Below the pieces are notes generated by a model. That model ran no database searches and had not been told where the DNA came from. It worked only from the letters and a program-made list of their open reading frames with translations. A stretch of DNA of 64,000 bases from assembly GCA_037176845.1 (NCBI GenBank), contig JAYKXP010000060.1, forward strand, positions 1 to 64,000. Direction: 5' to 3'. Positions within the stretch are counted from its first letter, which is position 1; each line of letters starts with the position of its first letter. Source of the stretch: Paramarasmius palmivorus. Its lineage: Eukaryota; Basidiomycota; Agaricomycetes; Agaricales; Marasmiaceae. A program made the position numbers and the translations under genes. Shown here piece after piece: positions 34,699 through 46,134 of this stretch.

Positions 34699-36461
34699 TG
34701 TGAGGGTACCAGAACGAAATTGCTGAAAAACAGTCATTTTGACACTAATTGTTGTGTTCAGAATCGCACTAGTACATCCTACTAAGTACTATATGGACTT
34801 GGTATCACTGCTAGGAAACTAGTAGTGCGCATATGACAAAGAATAAGATAGGCATGCACTGCGTAGTGAATACTAGCTGCGCGCGCATAGACGTTGATGT
34901 CGTTGTTAGCCCTATATGATTGCGCTAGGATACGTGTCAAAACCTGTAGACCGTATCTATACCCTATTATCAAGCTGGAACCTTACGAGGACATGCTACT
35001 GTACATGGTAGACTTCCTAGTAGGACATATGGCTACACTATACTCGCGCTAGGGGACATATGAGATGGGATAGTGAACGAGGACCAACTACCACTGCGTA
35101 GAAGGACCCTAGGGGACGAATCAGAGCTGTATACCAAATACAGTAGAAGCTGGAGGTGTGAGTCACCTTTGAGAGCAAAGTTACCTGGATTAGAAATGTC
35201 CGAGTAACCGGGTCATCGATATGAGGACCATATGGAGGCTTAACAGCTTTCCCATATCGATCGGAATATCCCTCGAGCTTCGAGTTGGGATTCCTACTGC
35301 TAGTACAGACACTAGTGGAGGGACATATAGTCCTATAACAAAGGAACAGATAGGATTCTGTTCCAGGACTGTCCTAGGACATAGAAAATATAATATAGAA
35401 CTACAAGGACATAGAGCCTACCTTCCTCAGATACGAATCTGAAGTGTTTCGGTCGAGATCAGACTCCTAGCAAGTTCCAAGCAGAATAACTATGTCCTAG
35501 CACCGATATCTGAAACGCACCATGTGGAACAGCACCTCCGCGCACCACTTCCTAGCAACCAAAAAGTAATATTACTCACAGTCCTGCAAAATAATGTTGA
35601 ATTCCAACCAATATATATCCAAACCTTCCTTTTCTGGTAGATACTTACTTCATATGGACAGAATCCTCTCTTCGTTCCCATTTCTTGCATAGTTACTATT
35701 ACTTTATCGTGTCCACTTTCACTTATATGTAAAATATGTACGCTCACGGGTATATAAGCAGCAGGGTTTCCCCTAGGAAGCTCCCAAGCAATTACCCCAC
35801 TATATACGTAGCTCTAGAGCTCAATAGCAGTTTTTGTCTTCTATTGTTGACCATAGAGGCGATGTGTGCTTAGAAAATAAACTTAGAAAATAAAACCTTG
35901 AAAAGCCCTTCTCTATATTGAACTAGAGTCGTGAAATTAGAACTTTGAGATACCCATAGGACAGAGCTAGTTCATCTAGTCTCTTTGGATAGGATTGATT
36001 GTTTCAGGACTAGTGTGGAGCCCCACTAGATCCCTTTTCACTTGGTGTGGAGCCCCACCAGTGTTGTTAAAGCTTAGTGTGGAGCCCCACTAGCTTATAG
36101 GTGGCCTGGTTGTCGTGCTAGTTCAACTAGTGTAACCAGTGCCTTTCATAGGAACAATAGGTCTTTACCCTTGTCGGGTTCGATAGGTTATTTTGCATTA
36201 TAGGAACGTATAGAGATAGATATAGATAGGTTTATAGGTTGGCTCGCGTTGTCTTGATCATATCGAGGCTATATTATCATATTACATTGTTTCATTCATC
36301 GCTTGTACACTTCCCTTGTGTCCTAGTGATTTGTAGACGTTCAACTAGTGTGCTAGTTGATTTCTTGTGTCGATTGTACGGATCCTTTGACAATGTCGAA
36401 CCCTGCTCGCACAACTTGGCATATTATTTCGCTCGTTCGCAAGCGTTTTATAAGCCTCACA
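34699..36461 (+). repeat. Left 1.76-kb LTR
   Basis: TATATAAG at 35751-35758 and AATAAA at 35876-35881 place promoter and poly(A) signals in plus orientation. Three short hairpins built on GTGTGGAGCCCCAC lie at 36011-36092. About 840 bp (35413-36250) appears identical to the right LTR, while both flanks are diverged. Confidence 0.85.
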
Positions 36462-38049
36462 ACAGTATGAAAGAACACATACCTCATATATAGAAACCAA
36501 TCACAATGTCAGACATAAGCTCTAAGAACCTTGAAACAAGGTTCCTCCTGTCCAATCACCGAATTTACATCCAACACCTTCACTTCAGAAGGTCCATCAT
36601 GAGCATTGGCAGTCAACAAAGTAGGACAATGGTACCTTCTTCATGAAGAAGCCTCAATGTCAAGCATGTATGCGGTGACAAACGAACCCAGCCCATGGCA
36701 AAATTGTATGTTTTGTTGTTGTAGAAGAGCTATACACATTCTTTCATGGTCAGATACAACAGACCAAGGAGAACAACGCTGCTTACCTTGACATCACCCC
36801 TCTGCCTGTTCTCTAGCCCATGCGCTGTGTTCATGCCCCGAAAGAGTACCATAGCTTAGACTACTATTTGGAGTCTAAGCATAATGATACTGTGTACAAA
36901 AGTAGTGATGTAAGCAACTCACAAGCTTCTGCCTACATAGTATGCCTTTGGTTTCAAGACATCTGGCCAAAAAGATGGGTTTTGGAGATGGTGTCAAGAG
37001 GAGCAGGTCAGAAGGAACCATCATCTTCGCTTTCTTTCACCACTCTTCCTTTAGATTGCACTGGATAGGGTATTTGTTAACATGCAGAAACCAAGGGAGA
37101 GAAACAGAGAGATGACCTACTGTCTCATCTGCACAGTTCTTCCTTGCGTTTGGGATGTTGGAAATGGCCTTGGCTGAGAGCTAGACTGAGGAGTTCTAAG
37201 GTGTTGGGGATGTTGCGTGGGGAACTCTGGGTGTCCATTACAGAGACGTATAGACCCTGTAGAGTGTAATTGTGATTTGTGTTTGGCCTAGATGAAATAG
37301 AAGAGCTTGCCTCAATGCTCCCTCTGGTGTGTACATCCATTCATTGTTTGTTCAACCTCGATCCTTCATAGGACCTGCTTCAGGCTTGCAAGTTGACACC
37401 TTGGACAAAAAAGTGCAGCTCCGGGTAGCAATGACCGCTATTACCTACCATGTAGAAGTTAGAACAAAGACGATGTGAGGGTACCAGAACGAAATTGCTG
37501 AAAAACAGTCGTTTTGACACTAATTGTTGTGTTCAGAATCACACTAGTACATCATACTAAGTACTATATGGACTTGGTATCACTGCTAGGAACCTAGTAG
37601 TGCACATATGACGAGGAATAAGATAGGCATGCACTGTGTAGTGAATATTAGCTACGCGCGCATAGATGTTGATGTCGTTGTTAGCCCTATATTATTGTGC
37701 TAGGGTATGCGTCGAAACCTGTAGACCGTATCTATACTCTATTATCGGGCTGGAACCTTACAGGGACATGCTACTGTACATGGTAGACTTCCTAGTAGGT
37801 CATATGGCTACACTATAAGAGTCAAGTGGGATGCTACATGAAAGGTGCTTTGAACACCCTATGAGAAGGGTGTGTCAGCGAAATGAGTTTTTGAGCACCG
37901 AACGTGACATAGATGCAATGTACCCGTATTGTTTGTATTCCTAGCCTGGTATACGATGTGTAGGGACGTGTGTCGGGCTTGTGGTATTGATAAAGGTGAC
38001 TGAGTTGGGTGCAATAGATTTGGAGTTCTGCAAAAGGAAAATCAAGCGT
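36462..38049 (+). other. Interior of the long-LTR element with captured fragments
   Basis: No retroviral motif was found in any frame. 37125-37340 (-) encodes YTLQGLYVSVMDTQSSPRN and then IPNTLELLSLALSQGH; 45898-46134 (+) encodes YTLQDLYMFEMNLQSLRNIL and then NTLEPLAFAIGQGH. These are clearly related. 37834-38000 (-) matches the intron-spanning sequence at 48990-49080. 36606-37068 is open in patches but unrecognised. Confidence 0.6.
37474..37818 (+). repeat. Partial third copy of the long LTR, nested in the interior
   Basis: Starts TGTGAGGGTACCAGAACG and follows the LTR for about 345 bp, then stops at 'ggctacactata'. It is a truncated relic. 'gacga' lies to its left with no matching duplication. 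Confidence 0.8.
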
Positions 38050-39808
38050 TGTGAGGGTACCAGAACAAAATTGCTGAAAAACAGTCATTTTGACACTAAT
38101 TGTTGTGTTCAGAATCGCACTAGTACATCCTACTAAGTATAATATGGACTTGACTGCTAGGAACCTAGTAGTGCGCATATGAAAAAGAATAAGATAGGCA
38201 TGCACTGCGTAGTGAATACTAGCTGCGCGCGCATAGATGTTGATGTCGTTGTTAGCCCTATATGATTGCGCTAGGATACGTGTCGAAACCTGTAGACCGT
38301 ATCTATACTCTATTATCAGGCTGGAACCTTACAAGGACATGCTACTGTACATGGTAGACTTCCTAGTAGGTCATATGGCTACGCTATAAGTGCACTATGG
38401 GACATATGGGATGGGATAGTGAATGAGGACCAACTACCACAGCGTAGAGGGAGCCTAGGGGACGGATCAGAGCTGTATACCAAATACAGTAGAAGCTGGA
38501 GGTGTGAGTCACCTTTGAGAGCAAAGTTACCTGGATTAGAAATGTCTAAGTAACCGGGTCATCAATATGAGGACCATATGGAGGCTTAACAGCTTTCCAA
38601 TATCAATTGGAATGTCCCTTGAGCTTCAAGTTGGCATTCCTACTGCTAGTACAGACACTAGTGAAGGACGTAAAGTCCTATAACAAGGGAACAGATAGGA
38701 TTCTGTTCCAGGACTGTCCTAGGACATAGAAAATATAATATAGAATGACACAGGCACAGAGCCTACCTTCCTCAGATACGAATCTGAAGTGTTTCGGTCG
38801 AGATCAGACTCCTAGCAAGTTCCAAGCAGAATAACTATGTCCTAGCACCGATATCTGAAACGCACCATGTGGAACAGCACCTCCGCGCACCACTTCCTAG
38901 CAACCAAAAAGTAATATTACTCACAGTCCTGCAAAATAATGTTGAATTCCAACCAATATATATCCAAACCTTCCTTTTCTGGTAGATACTTACTTCATAT
39001 GGACAGAATCCTCTCTTCGTTCCCATTTCTTGCATAGTTACTATTACTTTATCGTGTCCACTTTCACTTATATGTAAAATATGTACGCTCACGGGTATAT
39101 AAGCAGCAGGGTTTCCCCTAGGAAGCTCCCAAGCAATTACCCCACTATATACGTAGCTCTAGAGCTCAATAGCAGTTTTTGTCTTCTATTGTTGACCATA
39201 GAGGCGATGTGTGCTTAGAAAATAAACTTAGAAAATAAAACCTTGAAAAGCCCTTCTCTATATTGAACTAGAGTCGTGAAATTAGAACTTTGAGATACCC
39301 ATAGGACAGAGCTAGTTCATCTAGTCTCTTTGGATAGGATTGATTGTTTCAGGACTAGTGTGGAGCCCCACTAGATCCCTTTTCACTTGGTGTGGAGCCC
39401 CACCAGTGTTGTTAAAGCTTAGTGTGGAGCCCCACTAGCTTATAGGTGGCCTGGTTGTCGTGCTAGTTCAACTAGTGTAACCAGTGCCTTTCATAGGAAC
39501 AATAGGTCTTTACCCTTGTCGGGTTCGATAGGTTATTTTGCATTATAGGAACGTATAGAGATAGATATAGATAGGTTTATAGGTTGGCTCGCGTCATCTT
39601 GATTCATATTGAGACCATATTATATTATTACATTGTTACCTCCATTGCTTGTACACTTCCCTTGTGTCCTAGTGATTTGTAGACATTCAACTAGCGTACT
39701 AGTTGGTTTCTTGTGTCGATTGTATGGATCCTTTGACAATGTCAAACCCCGCTCGCACAACTTGGCATATATATTTCGCTCGTAACAAAGTGTTTTATAA
39801 GCCTCACA
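38050..39808 (+). repeat. Right 1.76-kb LTR
   Basis: Same layout as the left LTR, with TATATAAG at 39096-39103 and the hairpin array from about 39356. The ends are perfect 7-bp inverted repeats. Confidence 0.85.
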
Positions 39809-40188
39809 ACGGAGAACAACACATCAACACAGACATACCCTAAGAATCCAAAGCCTCATCATCTTCATCGAATTGAGCCAAAATTAATGAATGTTGCTGG
39901 ATTCTTTGAGCGGGTTAGCTACTGAATAACAGCTGACCAAAGGTAAACTTACCAGTGTTGCATCAACAAATGACCCAGAGCTGAACAGCACCAACAATGC
40001 TGAAGAAGAGCCAATGTTTTGATCATGTATGTATTCTGGATTTTAGTCTTATTTCATATGTCTAATATATACTGCTAGCTCAGAACAATGTCATGTATCA
40101 TCTTTCTAAATATCTCATATGGCAAAATAAATTATCTGTGACCTTGTTAACACCTTGACCTTCCATCACCACAGTACTCACAAGATGC

Positions 40189-43100
40189 CTACTCTCCCCC
40201 TCTGTCTTCCAATCCACCTTCCACTCTTTGCTCTGCCTCATTCCTACTCTTCCATTGGACCTTTACAAGTCCATGAATCTCCCATGAAGGCCATGCAGGG
40301 CCCTGAATTGTGATCTCTCCAACACCCTTCTGTACAGAAAACACAAAGACAACATTCTCCTGATCATCCTTCCTTTCTTTGTTACCAGCAGAGACTTCCT
40401 GTGTCTTTGAAACTGGTCTCCCATCCATATCTGACTTTAGAGTTGCCTTCAGCTTAATTAGCACATCATGTATGTTATGCACAGATAACATAACAGTGAC
40501 CTCTCCTGCACTTGGGGCATAAAACAACACCAGGGCTCTTCCTCTTTTCAGCAATTGAATGTAATCCCCTTTAGCTTGGACATCCCTATTATCATGGGCC
40601 TCAAATCCCACCTGATATGCAAAACCTGACCTCTTTTCCACACTCTTTCTCCATAGTTCCTGATTTGTGAGAATTGCCTTGCAGTATAGCTCTTCACAGG
40701 CTTCTCCCAGTCTATGGCACCTTGTTCCAGCAAGGCAGAGGATGTTTGGGTGTTTGGTGATGTGGTCAGTGAAGGCTGATTTGAGGTCAGATGAGTCAGA
40801 GTCAAAAGATTGGAGGATGAGGGTTGTTGTATGGGTTGTGTTTTGATCAGGATAAGTAATTGAGGAGAGATATTCTCCAAAGGGTTTCTTGTTCATGCCA
40901 TATAGAGATATCTCAAGGGCATGGAGATTTACTTTCTTTTGAATGTATGGAACTGCCAATGCATTGTTGATTGCAACATAGGGCACTGTATCAGGTGGTG
41001 GAGCATTGGGCATGTATTGGAGTGCAAGACACAACTGATAGACACACTCCTCTCGAAGAGCTTTACTATTGAGACAGGCAGTATTGCTGATGAGTATGTT
41101 GTGAATGGTGGCTGGCAGAAGATGAGACCCAAGTTCTATCATTGAATCTATTCGTTCAAATTGAAGATATCGGATATTTTTATAATGCTGCTGTACCATT
41201 TGCTGAAGCTCATTGGATGTAGATGTAGCAGCATATAGCTTTTGCAGTATATTTAGCAGATGGGCCCATGCTTTCTCAAGCTGTACAGGATCCAGCTCTG
41301 CCAGCTTGGAGGGAATAGCACTATCCTTGGGATATTTCTGATAGCGTAAGAGTGCATGTTTCTTTTGAGTTGCCATCCGTACAACCATTGCACCATACAA
41401 TTCTGTATGCAACTGCAACTGAATCTTTTCCTCCCAATGTTGAGTTTGTTGCTCTATAAATTCATGCTCCCTGCCCCATATGTATACCTCAACCATAGCA
41501 CTCTCAAATATACTGAGAACTTCAGTATATAACTTGATGTCAAGTTGATCTGGAGCTGCAGTGCCATCCAGAGTCTCAGACTTGGATGCTATCTCCAGTA
41601 ACTGTCTAGCTTGAAGATATGCAGCTGAAGAGTCCCATATTGGTCCAAGTTTAAGGTATCTTTTGTCATGCTCTGATAATGGAGCACCATTGGCAGGAAG
41701 ATGGTTCTCAGACTCAGAAAGGTTACTCTTCTGGGATCCAAGGAAGTTCCACTTTAATTGCATGGAGCTTTGACTGTTGGTGAACATACGAGCTTGAAAA
41801 TTATAGCTATGTTGCACAATATCACGAAACAATTGGCTCCGCAAGAAACCATCATTTGTGTCAACTTTGTCTCCAATCACAACTTGATAGTGTGTAGAGA
41901 TAGAGCCAATACCCAGATGTGTCTCTAATGTAGAAGAAAAGACACTGTCTGGATTTGCCTTGTGACCATGGCAGAGGAATGTGAATGTGCGTGAATCTGT
42001 GAGAGACACTGTGACACTAAGGGATTTGTGTAGGGTGTTCTGGGTATGGGAACCAGTTTCTGAAGCAGATGATACTTGACAGGGTAGTAGTGCATAATAT
42101 AGAGTGATAGCATTGACTCCAAATTGCTGAATTGGGCCTACCCATAATGTTGCAGCTGCAAAGAACTCTGCTTCACTGAAAACAGTAAATGGCTTTGGAG
42201 AAGACAACTTCTCTACAAAGCCAAGTTCTGTACTTTTGTATGGTGTTGTAATAAGGGGATAATAGGAATCCTTTGAGTCATGGAGTTCAAGGTTCATTGT
42301 CAAGCCTGTACTCTCATCCCATGATGGGTTTAACCCCCATAGCACCATGCGAAGCAGAGAGAGGAAGGCCTCCATCCCAAACCACACATAAGGACCAGCT
42401 GGAGCATTGCTGTTCTTGACAATGCTAAAGCACCCAACATAGCCAACAACAATCATCACCATGCCAGCAGCAATCAAGAGTTGGTAGATGACAAGCATGG
42501 GGGAAACAGCCAAGAGAGCTTTTAGCTTATCATTTGGCACATTTTCTCTCCCTTGCTCTATGCTGGAAGGTGGTTCAAGCTTGTGAAGATAATCATGGAT
42601 ACGCTGTTCAAGAGGCTGCACTTTTTGTGTGTATGTTCCCTCATGATTGTCCTTCTTGTGTTTGGCTTTCATCCATTCAAGGCTTGTGTTGGTGATGCAG
42701 TGTATTCGGAGCTGTAATGCTAACTGGATACATACAGCACATAGGAATGAGCCAAAGGAACGGAGTACAGGATACACCCATGACAAGGGGTTATTCCACT
42801 GGTGGCTGGCAAGGTAGATGTAGGGGGTGATGCTGAGGATTGCACATAGTGCAGATGTAAGTACTAGGTGTCCATTCCAGGAAAGTACAGGCTAATGTTG
42901 AGGGTATGTTAAGTCCAGTTAATGCTTGAAGTAAAGCATAAACATACTTCAAGGCCCAGTTTGAATAGATGGGCAATTTGCAGCCCCAATCGTTTGCATG
43001 CCCCTTTGAGTTCTTCACCCAACTCATTGAAGTCTCTCTGCTTGAATTCACTAACAATATAATGCCCATATTCCTGTTTGAAGGAAAGATTGGTCACTTC

Positions 43101-43623
43101 ATACATAATATGAGAGAATCCTTTCACATACTGAGAAAGTCCGACCTCCGTCTGCATATCCCCGTGAATTCAGTTGCCTAATAGCCTCTACTGCATCATA
43201 TCCACCATCATTACGTCTCCACCCTGACCACTCGAAGCCCGAGACTAGATTTGGATCATCAATGTGCTGCTCTAGCAACAGCTTCCTGAGCTTCACCTCT
43301 GCCCCATACCACCCAGTATCCTTGTCAATTGTCACCATTGACGTGACAGAACCGGCCGTCCCAAATCCCGCATCATCTAACCACTGGCCTCCATAGAACC
43401 TGCGGTGCGTGATAGTGCCGACACACGTCGCAAAGGCCGCCTTGGCACTTCCGAGGCTACCGAAAAGCGACAGGTTGGATGCGGCAGCGTAGAGATAGCC
43501 CTTCTCGAGAGCGGAACCGACATGACGCTCGACTTGTTCGGTTCCAAGAAGGGGAAGAAGGGCGGAGACGTCTTGGATGCCGCCGGCGAGGGTAGTACCA
43601 ATGTTTTCTGGTGTATCAGACAT
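40189..43623 (-). CDS. Copy D of large unknown membrane-protein family (intact, CpG-depleted body)
   Basis: Exons 43623-43132 (492 bp), 43073-42948 (126 bp) and 42891-40189, phase 0 throughout, give about 1106 aa starting MSDTPENIG. Exon 2 reads EYGHYIVSEFKQRDFNELGE and continues in line with copies B and C. Exon 3 has the same hydrophobic segments (ALCAILSITPYIYLAS, LVIYQLLIAAGMVMIVVGYV) and soluble region. The Cys/His motif is slightly altered (CLAGTRCHRLGEACEELYCK), and the tail extends about 12 residues past VQWK. Exon 1 is CpG-rich, whereas exon 3 has almost none. The copy is the inverted partner of C. The long-LTR element ends 380 bp beyond the stop codon. Function unknown. Confidence 0.85.
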
Positions 43624-43818
43624 CGTTGGATGTAGCAAAGACGAGGAAGAGCACGGATATAGCGAAAGCTCTTGCAAGAAAGGGCGGCTGCAAGTGAGTA
43701 AAATGGATTGTGGATGGAAAGGAAGTGGAAGTGGAAGTGGGGATGGTGGTGGTTCAAGTGAGAGAGCAGCCGCACACATGTCAGACGCATGCAACGCCCT
43801 CATGTACTCCAGCTGACA

Positions 43819-43863
43819 GTGCTTCTATCCTTGCTGTCAACACAGCCAGAATTCAGTGAGCAC
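43819..43863 (-). promoter_or_regulatory. Conserved upstream block of copy D
   Basis: On the minus strand GTGCTCACTGAATTCTGGCT followed by AGAAGCAC, 196-240 bp before the ATG; matches the blocks of copies B and C. Confidence 0.5.
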
Positions 43864-44442
43864 TTCGACATCAACACGCGGATGTCACTCACCAGCTTGC
43901 ATGAACGCTCTATATCCGCCGATATCTGAAACCGATACGCCCACAAGATCTTCCTACTCGACCCAAAGGATGATCGACCATGAATCCGATTGTTTTGAGC
44001 ATTCCCTAGACAAACCCAGGAAAGGTTCCGCTGAGGAAAAAGAATAAGAATTCAATGATCCGGGAGCGACTCTACTCTTACTCATCTTGTTGCCTTCTCC
44101 TCTCCCATGCTAGTCCCATTGCGGCTTCGTCTGACTACATTCCTCGAAAAGTCGAGGTGCCCCATCGTCAATCTTGAGCTTGAGATGTAGAGAGCCCGAG
44201 AGCGTTAGATAATGGTGGTGGTTTTCTGGTCAGGCAACGACGCGTCTCCCCGACCACCATCATCCTTTTCTACCGATATGCTCTCCGCCCTCTTGCCCTC
44301 TTCCCTCCGTCCTCCAGCCTCCTTCCTATACCCAGCCATGGTCTGCCTTTGCCAAAGGTCCGGTGAATGGTACGTTTTTGTTGCTCTTGGTACTTGCAAA
44401 CTCATTTCACTGACCCCTTGACACCTTCCCGCAGAACTCACC

Positions 44443-44503
44443 ATGGCCAGTCTTATTCCTCCTCCTCCTGACTTTATCAAGACCCTCCCATTAGAGCTAT
44501 ACG
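44443..44503 (+). pseudogene. Possible first exon of an F-box-like gene
   Basis: ATG opens MASLIPPPPDFIKTLPLELY and ends at a donor-like G|GTTAGG. LPLELY resembles the opening of fungal F-box domains. No following exon was found, so this is probably a relic. Weak, short evidence. Confidence 0.25.
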
Positions 44504-45897
44504 GTTAGGACTGCCCTGCTGTCACTCTGCCATCCACTCCCTGCATAATTTCGATGTTGTGCGCCCGCCCAATCCAACTTTTCACCCTATCCGATACCCT
44601 GCCTACTTCCGTCCACGGCACCTTCAGGAACTAGAAAGCTCTTTTTACTCGTATTGGCGTTGGCCTCGGGGAGATCTAGGGGAAATAACTCGGAATGGGT
44701 GAAGGATCAAAACACCCACGCTCCAACACCTGAACTTCTTCCACCGCGCTCCCCACCCCGTATCACCTTCAGCTTCAGTCAACTCGAAGATATGCCCTCA
44801 TCCCGACACAAAATCCTCTCCGCCATCCCCAAGAGCCACATAGAGCGCTCATGCCAGCAACGCGAAGCCGGAAACAAATGACTGCTTGGTTGTCGTGGAT
44901 GTTGGTGCCGGTACCAAGCAGGGTTCTGCAACCTTCGAAAACTGTGCTCACGCCAATCGCATAACGTACCGAAGTTCCTTCGGCTTGGCGGAGAGTACTG
45001 TGAGGTGTTGCACAGCGGCGAGTTTACCCCTCAATTTCTCCGCTACCCTGTTAACTCATAGCCCAACTATACTCAGCAGCCACGACAAGTCAACCCAGAA
45101 AGCCCAATAAGCGTACGGAGCGCACCAAAGACAGTAACAGCAACCGTCGTCATCAGCTAGGATGAGCGGTATCTGGGAACAGGTCGTCGGTCACTCGAGC
45201 ATCGATAACCTCTTAGCTCCAGCCACAACCGGTCCATCTGGCCTTGGGTCAGACCACCGCAGCTCACCAGATATCAGCCTGTTTGGATATGAAGAGCAGC
45301 ACTAAGAACACATCAACCCAAGCTCGAGTTCACGTGAACGAGCGTTCATCAAGTAACATCGACCTCCGACAGAACTTTTGCACTCTCATAACTTCTGCAT
45401 GCCTCAACCAGCGACACGAGCCGTTTGGCTGATAGTTGATCTCGACTTCCGGTTAGCGAACAGGACGTTCAAGTTACGTTTATCGATGCTGACAGACTTA
45501 GTTCGTTAGTTCGCATCCAGGAATCGAGATCGTGGTGGCATTGTTGGTGCTTCTCGGCCCAAGTGGTTGGGCTCCATTGACAGTGAGCCTCACTTTGACT
45601 ATCACTTAATCGGTACCTGACCACCTGAAGCTTGAAGTATCTAGTCACCCTCGTCAGTTCACTCGACGATGAAGACTTGGTAGTTTTGGTCTCTTGGGTA
45701 CGTTTTCGTTGCTTCGTTGTGCTCCGGTTTTGTCCTGACTTCGACTTCTAGGTTACGAAGGTCATCATTACCAAAGCCCCGCCCTTTCATCCAACTGGGA
45801 TGCCTGGATTGTTGGGAGCAGGTCCTGCGTAGGCCCGTGGTCGACGACGGTGAATAGATGAACACGTCAGAAAGAGCACCGAGGTAAGCTCTTCTAT

Positions 45898-46134
45898 TTG
45901 GGTATGCCAATCGTCATTCATGAATATACTTTACAGGATCTATACATGTTTGAGATGAACCTCCAGAGTTTGCGCAACATCCTCAACACCCTAGAACCTC
46001 TCGCTTTCGCTATTGGCCAAGGCCATGTTTGGCATTCTGAACGCAAAGAAAGAACCGGAAAGATAACACAGTATGTCTTCGCTGTTCCTCTTGCCTGCCG
46101 CCGTGTGCTGACGAACACTCTACTTGGTATCTAG
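45898..46134 (+). pseudogene. Relic exon of a multicopy host family
   Basis: Frame with YTLQDLYMFEMNLQSLRNIL and AIGQGHVWHSERKE. Homologues lie at 37125-37340 (-) inside the long-LTR element and, more decayed, near 18780-18900. The family is not recognised. Confidence 0.4.

Larger units (their letters stand above)
34699..39808 (+). mobile_element. Long-LTR retroelement without gag-pol, carrying host-derived fragments
   Basis: Two LTR copies (34699-36461 and 38050-39808) in direct orientation begin TGTGAGGG and end CCTCACA, a perfect 7-bp inverted end. ACGG lies just outside both ends (34695-34698 and 39809-39812), supporting one insertion event. The 1.6-kb interior has no gag, protease, RT or integrase. 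Instead 37125-37465 and 37834-38000 match gene relics found elsewhere in the window, and 37474-37818 is a partial third LTR. No clear primer-binding site follows the 5' LTR. It resembles a LARD-like or transducing non-autonomous element. The alternative, two solo LTRs plus old host DNA, is less likely because of the shared ACGG. Confidence 0.7.

Noticed and set aside
36462..36500. Primer-binding site after the left long LTR
   Set aside because: The sequence after CCTCACA lacks a TGG start and no tRNA complement was recognised, so none is annotated.
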